This document shows positions 9,874 through 19,258 of a stretch of 64,000 nt of DNA, in pieces; position 1 is the first letter of the stretch; each line of letters opens with the position of its first letter. Under the pieces are notes generated by a model, which saw nothing but the letters and a program-made list of their open reading frames with translations, did no database searches and was not told where the DNA came from. The stretch spans positions 124,001 to 188,000 of the forward strand of contig NZ_NMYC01000005.1 of assembly GCF_002860345.1 (NCBI RefSeq). Reading direction: 5' to 3'. Origin of the DNA: Bifidobacterium anseris (GTDB taxonomy: Bacteria; Actinomycetota; Actinomycetes; Actinomycetales; Bifidobacteriaceae). Position numbers and translations under genes: made by a program.

Positions 9874-11502
9874 ATGCAGCATATGACGGATAGCAAGGAC
9901 GCAATCGCCGAGAAGATCCGCGATGGACGCACATCGCTCGGCATCGAGTTCGGATCGACGCGCATCAAGGCGGTGCTCATAGACGATGAGCGCAACGTCA
10001 TCGAGACCGGCGACTACGGATGGCAGTCGCATATGGTCGACGGTCTGTGGACGTATGACGTCGACAAGATCTGGCGCGGGCTGCAGAGCGTCTACGCCGA
10101 CGTCGCCGACCGCGTCGAGGCGGACTATGGGCTCAAGCTCACGCGCATCGGCCAGATCGGTTTCTCCGCGATGATGCATGGCTATCTTGCGTTCGACAAG
10201 GACGGTAAGCTGCTCGTGCCGTTCCGCACATGGCAGAACACGAACACGAGCGAGGCACATGACCGCCTTTCACAGCTGTTCCAGTACAACATCCCCGAGC
10301 GCTGGTCGATCGCGCACCTGTACCAGACGGTCCTCGACGGCGAGCCCCATGTGTCGTCGGTGTGCTACTTCACGACGCTCGCTGGCTACGTGCATTGGAA
10401 GCTTACGGGGCGCAAGGTCCTCGGCGTCGGCGACGCCTCCGGCATGTTCCCGATCGATCCGGAGACGAAGACCTACGAACGCGCGTTCATTGAACGGTTC
10501 GACGCGCTCCCCGAAGTCGCCGCACAGCCGTGGAAGCTTGAGGACCTGTTGCCCGAACCTCTTGTCGCGGGTGCACCCGCTGGCGTGCTCACGGCCGAAG
10601 GCGCCGCATTGCTCGACCCCTCGGGCGCCCTGCAGCCGGGCGTCGTGCTCGCGCCGCCGGAGGGCGACGCCGGAACGGGTATGGTCGCGACGAATGCGGT
10701 GCGCCGCCGCACCGGCAACGTCTCCGCAGGCACGTCGATCTTTGCGACCGTCGTACTCGAACACAAGCTGTCGGCGCTGCGGCCCGAAGTCGACCTCGTG
10801 ACAACGCCCGCGGGCGATCTCGCCGGTATGAGCCATGCGAACAACTTCACGTCCGATCTCAACGCATGGATCAGCCTGTTCCGTGAGTTCGCGCAGATCA
10901 ACTGCTGCTCGATCGATGCGGCTGATCTGTATGGTGAACTGTTCCGTTGCGCAATTAGCGACGACGCCGATCCAGACGCCGGAGGGATGCTCGCTTACCC
11001 GTTCCGCACCGGCGAGTTCCTTGCTGGACTCGCCGAGGGGCGTCCGCTGTTCGTCCGCGAGCCGGAGGCGCGCTTCAACCTTGCGAACTTTATGCGTGCA
11101 CAGCTCTTCGGCGCGTTCTCGCCCGTCACGATCGGCATGAACGTCATGACGCAGGACGAGGGCGTGCAGATCGATTCGCTCGTTGGCCACGGCGGTATCT
11201 TCGCGACGCCGGTCGTCGCGCAGCGCATCCTCGCGGCCGCGTTCAATACGCCTATCCGCGTCATGACGACCGCATCTGAAGGGGGCGCGTGGGGCATGGC
11301 CGTGCTCGCTGACTATTTGCAGCATGCCGGAATGCCGCTCGCCGATTACCTTGACGATATCGTATTCGCCGACGCGCAGTCGGAGACCGAGGAGCCGGAT
11401 CCGGTCGATGTCGACGGATTCCGCAGGTTCTTCGCGCGGTTCGTCGAGGCGCTCCCGGTTGAACGGGATGCGGTCGACCATATGCCGATAGGCGCGCGGT
11501 AA
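9874..11502 (+). CDS. araB: FGGY-family kinase, L-ribulokinase type
   Basis: 542 aa. The N-terminal phosphate-binding motif reads LGIEFGSTRIKAVLIDD (from about residue 22), and a second nucleotide-binding part with GNVSAGTSIFATVV lies near residue 290, as in FGGY carbohydrate kinases. It would phosphorylate L-ribulose to L-ribulose 5-phosphate in the cytoplasm. Start at 9874 behind AAGGAG; the second ATG nine bases on is too far from it. It sits between the sugar transporter and araD, which supports ribulokinase over xylulokinase. It is FGGY-like rather than close to the E. coli AraB type, as is usual in bifidobacteria. Confidence 0.85.
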   Translation: MQHMTDSKDAIAEKIRDGRTSLGIEFGSTRIKAVLIDDERNVIETGDYGWQSHMVDGLWTYDVDKIWRGLQSVYADVADRVEADYGLKLTRIGQIGFSAMMHGYLAFDKDGKLLVPFRTWQNTNTSEAHDRLSQLFQYNIPERWSIAHLYQTVLDGEPHVSSVCYFTTLAGYVHWKLTGRKVLGVGDASGMFPIDPETKTYERAFIERFDALPEVAAQPWKLEDLLPEPLVAGAPAGVLTAEGAALLDPSGALQPGVVLAPPEGDAGTGMVATNAVRRRTGNVSAGTSIFATVVLEHKLSALRPEVDLVTTPAGDLAGMSHANNFTSDLNAWISLFREFAQINCCSIDAADLYGELFRCAISDDADPDAGGMLAYPFRTGEFLAGLAEGRPLFVREPEARFNLANFMRAQLFGAFSPVTIGMNVMTQDEGVQIDSLVGHGGIFATPVVAQRILAAAFNTPIRVMTTASEGGAWGMAVLADYLQHAGMPLADYLDDIVFADAQSETEEPDPVDVDGFRRFFARFVEALPVERDAVDHMPIGAR

Positions 11503-11576
11503 TCGTCTCGGCCTTTTCCCCAAAAACGGCACCACCAGATAGCACATCCAGCAATCGAACATCGAAAGGAACAATT

Positions 11577-12269
11577 ATGGCAACGCTTGCGGATTACGGT
11601 CCCGAAGTACGAGCGGAAGTCAAGCAGGTACGCGAAGTGGTCGCGGCCCTGCACGAACAGCTCATCAAGTGGAACCTCGTCGTGTGGACGGCGGGCAACG
11701 TCTCACAACGGCTGCGCACGGCCGACCTCATGGTCATCAAACCGTCGGGACTGCGGTACGAATACCTGACGCCAAGCTCGATGGTCGTGTGCGACCTCGA
11801 TGGCAACGTCGTCGACGGTGCGGAATCGCCGTCGTCGGATACCGCGTCGCACGCGTACATCTACCGGCATATGCCGGACGTGTACGGCGTCGTGCACACG
11901 CACTCGACGTACGCGACCGCTTGGGCGGCGACGGGGCAGAACATCCCATGCGGCTTGACGATGATGGGCGATGAATTCGGCGGCGATGTGCCGGTCGGTC
12001 CGTTCCGTCTTATCGGATCCGAGGCGATCGGCGAAGGCGTCGTCGAAACGCTCAGGAAGTACCCGAAGTCGCCTGCGGTGCTCATGCAGAATCACGGGCC
12101 GTTCACCATCGGCAAGGATGCAGAGGCGGCCGTCAAGGCAGCCGCGATGACCGAGGAAGTCGCACATACGATGTGGGCGGCCCGGCAGATCGGCGACATC
12201 ATCCCGATCGCGCAGGCGGACATCGACAAGCTCAATGACCGGTACCAGAACGTGTACGGACAGCACTGA
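11577..12269 (+). CDS. araD: L-ribulose-5-phosphate 4-epimerase
   Basis: 230 aa, class II aldolase fold. It converts L-ribulose 5-phosphate to D-xylulose 5-phosphate, which enters the bifid shunt through phosphoketolase. Zinc ligands are visible in VVHTHSTYATAW (HxH) and in LMQNHGPFTIGK; the substrate-binding part near the N-terminus reads WTAGNVSQR. AAAGGAAC precedes the ATG. It lies 74 nt after araB and is followed by a hairpin before araA. Confidence 0.95.
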   Translation: MATLADYGPEVRAEVKQVREVVAALHEQLIKWNLVVWTAGNVSQRLRTADLMVIKPSGLRYEYLTPSSMVVCDLDGNVVDGAESPSSDTASHAYIYRHMPDVYGVVHTHSTYATAWAATGQNIPCGLTMMGDEFGGDVPVGPFRLIGSEAIGEGVVETLRKYPKSPAVLMQNHGPFTIGKDAEAAVKAAAMTEEVAHTMWAARQIGDIIPIAQADIDKLNDRYQNVYGQH

Positions 12270-12281
12270 GCGAACCGTTCC

Positions 12282-12314
12282 CTGTGGATATCCGTTCCCC
12301 GAGGATATCCACAG
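12282..12314 (+). other. Perfect 12-bp inverted repeat between araD and araA
   Basis: CTGTGGATATCC and GGATATCCACAG flank a 9-nt loop, starting 12 nt after the araD stop codon. There is no U tract. As an mRNA hairpin it could tune araA expression or protect the araD end from decay. The arms resemble, but are not, DnaA boxes (TGTGGATATCC against TGTGGATAA). Confidence 0.6.
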
Positions 12315-12411
12315 CGCAATCCACAACCATGCACAGTGCGCTGCGGAAATCCCCAATCAATCCACAACAACAACCAACCAACCCAACACCACAGTGAAGT
12401 GAGAAAACACC

Positions 12412-13929
12412 ATGGCAATGGAGAACCCATTCGAAGGCAAGGAAATCTGGTTCGGCGTCGGCTCGCAGGACCTGTACGGCGAGGAAGCGCTGCGTCAGGT
12501 CGCGCAGCAGTCGACCGAAATCGTCGACGCGCTCAACGCGAGCGGCCGCATCCCCGTCAAGCTCGTGCTCAAGCCAACGCTGAAATCATCGGACGGTGTG
12601 CGCCGCTTCATGGTCGACGCCTCCGCTGACGACAACTGCATCGGCGTCATCACATGGATGCACACGTTCTCGCCGGCGAAGATGTGGATCCGCGGTCTCG
12701 AAGCGCTCAAGAAGCCGCTCCTGCAGCTCAATACGCAGCACCATTTCGAGATCCCGTGGAACACGATCGACATGGACTTCATGAACCTCAACCAGGCCGC
12801 GCACGGCGACCGTGAATACGGGTACATCGTCACGCGCCTCGGCATCCCGCGCAAGATCGTCGTCGGCCACTACACCGACCCCGCGGTCGCCGACAAGATC
12901 GGCGTGTGGGCGCGCGCATGCGCCGGGTGGCAGGCATCGAACACGATGAACGTGATGCGTTGGGGCGACAACATGCGTAACGTCGCCGTGACGGAAGGCG
13001 ACAAGACCGAGGCCGAGCGCGTGTTCGGCGCCTCGATCAACACCTGGGCCGTTAACGAGCTTGTCGCCGCCTATGACGCGGTCAAGGAGGATCAGGTCAA
13101 GGACCTCATCGAGGACTACAAGGCGAAGTACGAGATCGCGCCCGAGCTGCTGGACAAGGACTATGATTCGCTGTTCATCGCCGCGCGCGAGGAGTGCGCG
13201 ATGGTGAACATGATGCGCGCCAACAACTGCACGGCCGGCGTCGACAACTTCGAGGACCTGGGCGCCCTGCCGCAGCTGCCTGGTGTGGGTCCGCAGCGCT
13301 TCCCCTCGGAGTACGGCTGGGGCTTCTCCGCCGAAGGCGACTGGAAGACGGCGGTGCTCGTGCGCATCGGCGCGGTGATGGGCTACGGCCTCGACGGCGG
13401 CGCCTCGCTCATGGAGGACTACTCCTACAACTTCACGCCCGGCAACGAGATGATCATGGGGTCGCACATGCTCGAAGTCTCGCCGTCGGTCGGCACGATC
13501 GCCAAGCCTCGTCTGGAGATCCACCCGCTCGGCATCGGCGGCAAGGCCGACCCCGTGCGCCTCGTGTTCACCGTGGCGCCGAAGCAGGATGCGGTCGTCG
13601 TGTCGCTTGCCGACGTTCGTACTCGATTCCGCATGCTGATGAACGTCGTCGACGTCGTCAAACCGCTCGGTTCGCTCGACAAGCTGCCGTGCGCGCGTGC
13701 GCTGTGGAAGCCCGAGCCGAGCCTCGAGGTCTCCGCCGAATGCTGGCTGCGCGCGGGCGGCTCGCACCACACGTGCATGACGACCTCGGTCGGACGTGAG
13801 GCGTGGGAGGACTTCGCGCGCATCGCAGGCGTCGAACTCGCGACGATCGACGCGGAGACGACGCCCCGCGCATTCGCGCGCGAACTCGAGATCGAGGACA
13901 TGTACCACGAACTCGCGAACCGCCACTGA
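12412..13929 (+). CDS. araA: L-arabinose isomerase
   Basis: 505 aa, the normal size. It interconverts L-arabinose and L-ribulose, the first step of the pathway. The N-terminus KEIWFGVGSQDLYGEEALRQ is highly typical of AraA, as are GWMHTFSPAKMWI-type residues (here ITWMHTFSPAKMW), LNTQHHFEIPW, and the metal-site region EDYSYNF. The ribosome site is weak (GAAGTGAGAAAAC). The order araB-araD-araA with a transporter and a LacI regulator is a complete arabinose module. A strong terminator follows. Confidence 0.97.
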   Translation: MAMENPFEGKEIWFGVGSQDLYGEEALRQVAQQSTEIVDALNASGRIPVKLVLKPTLKSSDGVRRFMVDASADDNCIGVITWMHTFSPAKMWIRGLEALKKPLLQLNTQHHFEIPWNTIDMDFMNLNQAAHGDREYGYIVTRLGIPRKIVVGHYTDPAVADKIGVWARACAGWQASNTMNVMRWGDNMRNVAVTEGDKTEAERVFGASINTWAVNELVAAYDAVKEDQVKDLIEDYKAKYEIAPELLDKDYDSLFIAAREECAMVNMMRANNCTAGVDNFEDLGALPQLPGVGPQRFPSEYGWGFSAEGDWKTAVLVRIGAVMGYGLDGGASLMEDYSYNFTPGNEMIMGSHMLEVSPSVGTIAKPRLEIHPLGIGGKADPVRLVFTVAPKQDAVVVSLADVRTRFRMLMNVVDVVKPLGSLDKLPCARALWKPEPSLEVSAECWLRAGGSHHTCMTTSVGREAWEDFARIAGVELATIDAETTPRAFARELEIEDMYHELANRH

Positions 13930-13991
13930 CCAATCATCAGTGGTATCGATAATCAAATAACTGAACTCCTTTCTTCTCCTTCCTTCCCCTC

Positions 13992-14036
13992 GGCGGTGCG
14001 CCGACGTCCACAACGGGCGTCGGCGCACCGCCTTTT
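13992..14036 (+). terminator. Rho-independent terminator of the arabinose operon
   Basis: A perfect 15-bp stem, GGCGGTGCGCCGACG with its complement, around an 11-nt loop and followed by TTTT, 62 nt after the araA stop codon. Confidence 0.88.
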
Positions 14037-14130
14037 CCCGTACACGGGAGCTTCGTATGCGGTGCTAGCATCGGCAGATAGAGAAACGACAAAACGAACC
14101 ACCGACGGACCATCCACAGAAAGGCGCGCC

Positions 14131-14994
14131 ATGGGCACCCACAGCGAACAGCATCCAGACATCCCCCTCATCACACTGCACGACGGTACGCGGATTCCGC
14201 AGATCGGTCTCGGTGTGCTGCGCATCGACGACGAAGGTGTCGTACCCGTCGTCGAATCGGCGTTGGAAGTCGGCTACCGTCACATCGACGGCGCCGCCGG
14301 CTACAACAATGAGGAGGGCGTCGGGCGCGCGCTCGCCGCGACCGGATACAACACGGGCGAGCAACGCGCGTCGTTGTGGATGACGACGAAACTACGCGAT
14401 TCCGAACAGGGATACGATTCCGCGATGCGCGCGTTCGACCATTCTCTCGACCTGCTGCGGCTCGACTACGTGGACATGTATATGATCCATTGGCCGACAC
14501 CGTTCGACTGGCGTAGCGGCGAGACGTGGAAGGCGTTCCGCGCACTGCGTGACGAAGGACGTGTGCGCACGCTCGGCGTCTGCAATTTCATGCCCGAGCA
14601 CCTCGACCGGCTGTTCGACGAAACGGGGGAGTACCCGACCGTCAACCAGATCGAACTGCACCCCACATGGCAGCAACGTGACGTCGTCGCGTACTGCCGC
14701 ACCCACGGTATCGCGGTGGAGGCGTATTCGCCGATGGCGCGCGGCGCCGACCTTGCGAACGGCGTCGTCGAGCGCATCGCCGCCGCGCACGGCGTGACGC
14801 CCGCACAGGTCATTCTGCGCTGGCATATCGAAAATGGGACGATCATCATTCCGAAATCGGTGCACGCCGAACGCCAGCGCGAGAACCTCGATCTGTTTGG
14901 TTTCGCCCTGACGTCGCAGGAGCATGCGCAGATCGACGCGCTCGACGGCCCGACGCGCGCCGGCCATGATCCGATGACCTTCACGTATGCGTGA
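14131..14994 (+). CDS. Aldo/keto reductase
   Basis: 287 aa, full length. The family tetrad is visible: D53 and Y58 in DGAAGYNNE, K87 in TTKL, and H120 in MIHWP. The C-terminal cofactor region has IIIPKSVHAERQRENLD. NADPH-dependent reduction of aldehydes or ketones; 2,5-diketo-gluconate reductase and methylglyoxal reductase are common labels for such proteins, but the substrate is not known. Start at 14131 because GAAAGG precedes it; the open frame upstream runs through the araA terminator and is not coding. It is a separate transcription unit. Confidence 0.92.
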   Translation: MGTHSEQHPDIPLITLHDGTRIPQIGLGVLRIDDEGVVPVVESALEVGYRHIDGAAGYNNEEGVGRALAATGYNTGEQRASLWMTTKLRDSEQGYDSAMRAFDHSLDLLRLDYVDMYMIHWPTPFDWRSGETWKAFRALRDEGRVRTLGVCNFMPEHLDRLFDETGEYPTVNQIELHPTWQQRDVVAYCRTHGIAVEAYSPMARGADLANGVVERIAAAHGVTPAQVILRWHIENGTIIIPKSVHAERQRENLDLFGFALTSQEHAQIDALDGPTRAGHDPMTFTYA

Positions 14995-15050
14995 CCGGAT
15001 GCCAACGCATGAAGCCGGATCGGTGAGGGTACGACGTATGTCGGTGGCGG

Positions 15051-15386
15051 TCAGTTTTCCGATTCGAAGACGTTGAGGTCGGTGGTCATCAGATCGCGGG
15101 TGTCCTTGGAGAAGAAGCCCTTGTCTGCCGGGAAGTGATCCGACTTCACGCGGTCGGCGTTCACCCATTCATTGAGCACGTTCACGGTGACTTCGGGCAG
15201 TCCGATGCGCGATGCGGCGACGATGAGCTCGTCGCGGTTGTTGTCGGTGTCCTTCATCTCGGACAGTCCGCGCAGCGCGTTGAGATTATCCTGGAAATCG
15301 GCGATCGGCTTGTTCTCGAACAGCACCTGATACCACTGGTACAGCGCTTCGCCGGTGCGGGTCATGTCTTCGGTCGTTTCCGCCAT
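15051..15386 (-). CDS. Small cytoplasmic protein of unknown function
   Basis: 111 aa, acidic, predicted mainly helical, with no membrane segment, signal peptide or metal motif. The residues DELIVAASRIGLPEVTVNVL and the ending DLMTTDLNVFESEN are not from a family I recognise. The ATG at 15386 is preceded by AGGAAGGATGAGGC, a good ribosome site, and codon use is like that of the neighbours, so it is very probably real. It converges on the aldo/keto reductase gene with 56 nt between stops. Confidence 0.72.
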   Translation of the reverse strand: MAETTEDMTRTGEALYQWYQVLFENKPIADFQDNLNALRGLSEMKDTDNNRDELIVAASRIGLPEVTVNVLNEWVNADRVKSDHFPADKGFFSKDTRDLMTTDLNVFESEN

Positions 15387-15548
15387 GCCTCATCCTTCCT
15401 GTTGCGCGCGCCTGATATGACGCGCGCCGTGCAATCGTTCAGGTGACATCGTAAACGCGCCGGTCAGCGCGCGTGCGGAACTTCCGCTGCCGGTGTAACG
15501 GTGCTGATGTGCGTTTTGGATGGTCTCCGCGCCAGCATCCGTCGTCTG

Positions 15549-15575
15549 CGTAAATGATACTTTCTATCATTTACG
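15549..15575. promoter_or_regulatory. Perfect palindromic operator, copy 1
   Basis: CGTAAATGATA and TATCATTTACG, 11-bp arms around the centre CTTTC. A second copy lies 52 bp further on (centre to centre, about five helical turns). Both stand ahead of the broken winged-helix gene and are probably sites of that protein or a relative. Confidence 0.72.
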
Positions 15576-15600
15576 GCCTGTTGCGTGCCGAGATGCGCGC

Positions 15601-15627
15601 TCTAATTGATACTTTCTATCATTTACG
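15601..15627. promoter_or_regulatory. Palindromic operator, copy 2
   Basis: The right arm TATCATTTACG and the centre CTTTC are identical to copy 1; the left arm is partly eroded (TCTAATTGATA). The 16 bases from TGATACTTTC to TATCAT are the same in both copies, so they share an origin or a binder. Confidence 0.65.
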
Positions 15628-15663
15628 ACGTCAATTCGATGGTGCAGCCTTCTGATTATGCTC

Positions 15664-16070
15664 ATCAGTATCAATATCGAGACCGGAGGATGCGCTGAAC
15701 CATGGCGAGCTGACCTTCTTCGTGATGACGCTGCTCGATTTGATCATGGAGTCGCAGCATGACCTCGTCGAATATCTGACGCAGTTGATGAACGGCGTGA
15801 AAGGGCTTAGGCGTCGATGCGACCAGCTGACGGATATGCACGCGCTTTCCTCCCCATGCGGGCGAGGTGCTGTTCAAGAGCAGGAGTTCGGCGGCTGGCG
15901 GTCGATGACGTTCGATGAGGGCGCCCGGCATCTTGGTCTGTCGAAGCAGAGCGCGCGCAAAGTGGTCAAAGAGCTTGAATAGGCCGGACTTGTTGAGTAT
16001 ACGAAGCGGCGTCCGCTGATGTTCCGTTGCTCCGGCGATGGAGCGAATCTAGAGGGGATGCCTGAGATTT
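15664..16070 (+). pseudogene. Broken winged helix-turn-helix regulator
   Basis: One frame reads on from PEDALNHGELTFFVMTLLDL through a helical stretch to FDEGARHLGLSKQSARKVVK, a clear helix-turn-helix, then meets TAG at 15980-15982 and continues without further break as AGLVEYTKRRPLMFRCSGDG to a TGA at 16068-16070. The wing (LVEYTKRRPLMF) after the recognition helix is what a MarR/PadR-like DNA-binding domain would have. No convincing start codon is seen in frame upstream; the shortest intact piece starts at the ATG at 15725. The gene looks inactivated by an amber codon and probably lacks its true start. The family cannot be fixed. Confidence 0.6.
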
Positions 16071-16150
16071 GAGATATTCCGTGGTGCGGTGCACCGCAGT
16101 GGCATGATTCCGGCGGAGCGCTGTCAGCCATGTACCGGCGCAATGGCGGT

Positions 16151-16205
16151 AATGAGCGGGGGCCGTGACGCGGGATGTTTTCCCGCGTCACGGCCCCCGC
16201 TCATT
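16151..16205 (-). terminator. Long hairpin terminator after ppc
   Basis: A perfect 24-bp stem beginning AATGAGCGGGGGCC around a 7-nt loop, 21 nt past the ppc stop codon. There is no long U tract, but the very high stability and position support termination, possibly from both sides. Confidence 0.78.
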
Positions 16206-16226
16206 GAAGAGGTCGGATCCCTGGTA

Positions 16227-18980
16227 TCAGCCGGTGTTCTGCAGGCCGGCGGCGACACCCGAAACGGTGCACAGGATCAGGTAGATGAACCCTGCCTGCT
16301 GGCTCTTCGAGAGCTCTTCCTTGTCCACCTTCTTACGCAGCGAACGCAGCGCGAGCACCTGGGTGACGGACAGCGCGTCCACATACGGCGAGCGGATGCG
16401 GATCGCCTGGCCGAGCACGTGGCGGTGCTGCAGCGGCCATTCGTCGCCGACGATGCGCAGCACCCAGCGGCGCGTCAGCTCCATCTCGTGCAGAACCTTG
16501 TCGCGCAGATCGTCACGGTCGCCGAGCGCGAGATACATCTTCGCGATGCGTTCGTCGGTCTTTGCGAGCGACATCTCGATGTTGTCGATGAAGGTCGAGA
16601 ACAGCGGCCACTCCTGATACGCCTTGCGCATCGTGTCGAGATCGCCGAAGGCTTCGCACGCCGAGCCCAGGCCGTACCATGCGGCGAGGTTGATGCGCGC
16701 CTGCGCCCACGAGAAGATCCACGGGATCGTACGCAGATCGTCGAGCGACTTCGCACCCAGACCACGCTTCGCCGGACGCGAACCGATCGGCAGCAGGCCG
16801 ACCTCGGTCAGCGGCGTGACCGTCGAGAACCACGGTGCGAAGTCCGGCGTATTGAGCAGGTCGAGGTACGTCGCATGCGAGACCTCGTCGAGTTTCTTCG
16901 CCATCGGCGCGAACGCGTCGGTCATCTCGGTGTTCGTCTTCTCGACGCTCGGCGCGGACTGCAGCAGCGTCGCGGCAGCCACGGATTCGACGTGGCGGAT
17001 CGCGAGCACCGGGTTGCCGTAGCGGGCGAAGATGACCTCACCCTGCTCGGTGAGCTTGAAGCGGCACTTGACGGAGCCCTTCGGCTGCGCGAGCACGGCA
17101 CGATTCGCCGGGCCGCCGCCGCGGCCGACGGCGCCGCCGCGACCATGGAACAGCGTCAGATCGATGTCGTTCGCCTCGGCCCACGTGGCGATGCGCTCCT
17201 GCGCCGAGTGCAGCGCGAGCGTCGCGGAGGTCGGGCCAGCGTCCTTCGACGAATCGGAATAGCCGAGCATGACCTCGAGCTTGCGGCCGGTCTGCTTGAG
17301 ACGTGCCTGCACTTCGGGGATCTTGATCATTTCGTCGAGTACGCTCACCGAATTCTCAAGATCCTCAAGCTGCTCGAACAGCGGGATGACGTCGATGACC
17401 GGCGCATCCTCCGGGTTCGAGAACGCGAGGCGGTTGAGCTCGTAGACGTCGCGCACGTTCTTCGCGCTCTTCGTGAACGAGATGATGTAGCGGCGCGCGG
17501 CCTTGACGCCGTTGCGCTTCTGGATCGCGCCGAGCGCGCGGAAGGTGTCGAGCACCTCGACCGTCATCGGCTGCAGTTCGCCGCGTTCGCCGTGCAGGCC
17601 ATGCTCGCGGATGTCGTCGAGCGCGCGGGCGTGCACGACCGAATGCTGACGGAACTCCATCTCGACCATATGGAAGCCGAAGGTCTCCGTCTGCCAGATG
17701 AGATCCTGCAGCGGGCCGTAGGCGGCGCGCTTGTCGCCGGCTTCAGCGAGCGAACGCTGCACGACGCGCAGGTCGGCGAGGAAATCGTCGGCGCTGTGGT
17801 ACATCAGGTCGGTGTCGCGCTTGATCGTGTAGTGCAGACGATCGGCCATGACGAGCATGACGGCGCGGTGGAGCTCCTTCGTGGAGATGAGCGAGGCCTT
17901 GCTCGTGAGCCGCTCGCTGATCTCCTTCTGCTGATTCCACAGCGTGTGCAGTTCGTCGCTCGGCGGCGTCGTCTCCGCTTCCACCGTCAGGTTGCGGCCG
18001 ACGTTGCGCGTGGCCTCCTCGAGTGCGGCGAGCACATGGTCGGAGAACTTGCGCGCCACCTGACGGCTCACCTTCGCGGTCACGTTCGGGTTGCCATCGC
18101 GGTCGGAGCCGATCCAGCTGCCCGGATGGAAGAACGCGGGGCACGCCGGTTCGACGGTGCCGGCCTTGTCGCCGAGCACCCAGTCGTCGAAACGACGGTA
18201 GACCATCGGAATCGTGTGGAACAGCGTGTTGTCGAAGATATCGAGAATCGTGTCGGCTTCCTCGACCGGCGTCGGCTTCTTGAGCGCGATCGGCGAGGTG
18301 CGGAACAGCGCGTCGATCTCGTTGTAGAGACGGCGGTAGCATTCCTTCTTATCCGATCCGCCCAGCATGCGGTATGCGGCGAGCTGGTCGGCGATACGGC
18401 GGATCTTGCCTTCCACGGCCTTGCGGCGCGCTTCGGTCGGATGCGCGGTGAAGACCGGATGGAACTCAAGACGGTTGAGCAGCTCCTTCGCCTTCGCGGG
18501 ACCCATCTCGGCGATCAGCTGATGGTAGGCCTTCGTCATCTCGTTGACCGGGTCAATCGCCAGCGAATCATCCACTTTCGCCTCGCGCTCATGCAGCACG
18601 GAGACGCGGTAGTTCTCCTCGCAGAGGTTCGCAAGATGGAAGTACGTGGTGAATGCGCGCGCAAGCAGCTGCGCGTCGTGCAGATTCATCGCGTCGATCG
18701 TCTTGACGGCCATTTCAAGGTCGTCGCGCTCGGGATGGGTGTCGGTGAGGACGCCGGAGAAACGTTCCGCGCTTGCGTCGACGGCGTACTGACGCACGGT
18801 GTCGAAGGTGTTGAGCAGCGATTCGTCGTATTCGGAGAGCACTCCACGCAGAATTTCGAGACACAGATCCATGTCTTCGTGAAGTGTGGGGGGAAGTTCA
18901 CGCTCCTCAGGGGCCTTGGTCCCCAGTCCGGACGTGACGATGGCCGCGTCCGCAGGCGTGATCTGTTCGTTATCAGTCAC
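16227..18980 (-). CDS. ppc: Phosphoenolpyruvate carboxylase
   Basis: 917 aa; carboxylates PEP to oxaloacetate with bicarbonate, the main anaplerotic step in bifidobacteria, which lack a full TCA cycle. Visible motifs: FTAHPTEARRKAV with catalytic H180, GSDRDGNPNVTA, VMLGYSDSSKDAG, and the conserved C-terminal end QNTG. The start is GTG at 18980, five bases after AAGGAGG; an ATG overlapping it (ATGTGA) is out of frame. It is divergent from the ThrE-like gene. The bicarbonate could come from the carbonic anhydrase at the left end. Confidence 0.97.
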   Translation of the reverse strand: MTDNEQITPADAAIVTSGLGTKAPEERELPPTLHEDMDLCLEILRGVLSEYDESLLNTFDTVRQYAVDASAERFSGVLTDTHPERDDLEMAVKTIDAMNLHDAQLLARAFTTYFHLANLCEENYRVSVLHEREAKVDDSLAIDPVNEMTKAYHQLIAEMGPAKAKELLNRLEFHPVFTAHPTEARRKAVEGKIRRIADQLAAYRMLGGSDKKECYRRLYNEIDALFRTSPIALKKPTPVEEADTILDIFDNTLFHTIPMVYRRFDDWVLGDKAGTVEPACPAFFHPGSWIGSDRDGNPNVTAKVSRQVARKFSDHVLAALEEATRNVGRNLTVEAETTPPSDELHTLWNQQKEISERLTSKASLISTKELHRAVMLVMADRLHYTIKRDTDLMYHSADDFLADLRVVQRSLAEAGDKRAAYGPLQDLIWQTETFGFHMVEMEFRQHSVVHARALDDIREHGLHGERGELQPMTVEVLDTFRALGAIQKRNGVKAARRYIISFTKSAKNVRDVYELNRLAFSNPEDAPVIDVIPLFEQLEDLENSVSVLDEMIKIPEVQARLKQTGRKLEVMLGYSDSSKDAGPTSATLALHSAQERIATWAEANDIDLTLFHGRGGAVGRGGGPANRAVLAQPKGSVKCRFKLTEQGEVIFARYGNPVLAIRHVESVAAATLLQSAPSVEKTNTEMTDAFAPMAKKLDEVSHATYLDLLNTPDFAPWFSTVTPLTEVGLLPIGSRPAKRGLGAKSLDDLRTIPWIFSWAQARINLAAWYGLGSACEAFGDLDTMRKAYQEWPLFSTFIDNIEMSLAKTDERIAKMYLALGDRDDLRDKVLHEMELTRRWVLRIVGDEWPLQHRHVLGQAIRIRSPYVDALSVTQVLALRSLRKKVDKEELSKSQQAGFIYLILCTVSGVAAGLQNTG

Positions 18981-19258
18981 ATTGACCTCCTTCTAAGAAC
19001 ATCAGGTTGCTCGGTCTTCCGCTCATCCGCGGCTCCTCCGCGGTTGTGTTGATCGGACGTTGCGAGCCCACAGCCTTAAGTTCTCTTCAGTTGCACGCTC
19101 ATTGTAGGCGCGGGGAATCGACAGCGCGCGCCGTTGAAACGCTGAAAGGGTCATGATATGAGACGGTGCCGCCGCCGTTTTGTTGATTTTTCCTGATTTC
19201 TTCGACGTGCGGCTTCGCGGACGTGCGCGCGGCGTGCACGTCCAGCGTCCGCACGTTA

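Noticed and set aside
12282-12314. DnaA-box reading of the araD-araA hairpin
   Set aside because: The arms read TGTGGATATCC, which lacks the TTATCCACA core; only the resemblance is shared with the true boxes at 28.2 kb.
16089-19052. 987-codon open frame on the plus strand opposite ppc
   Set aside because: It mirrors ppc codon bias; the translation is arginine- and histidine-rich and of no family, while the minus strand encodes a clear PEP carboxylase.
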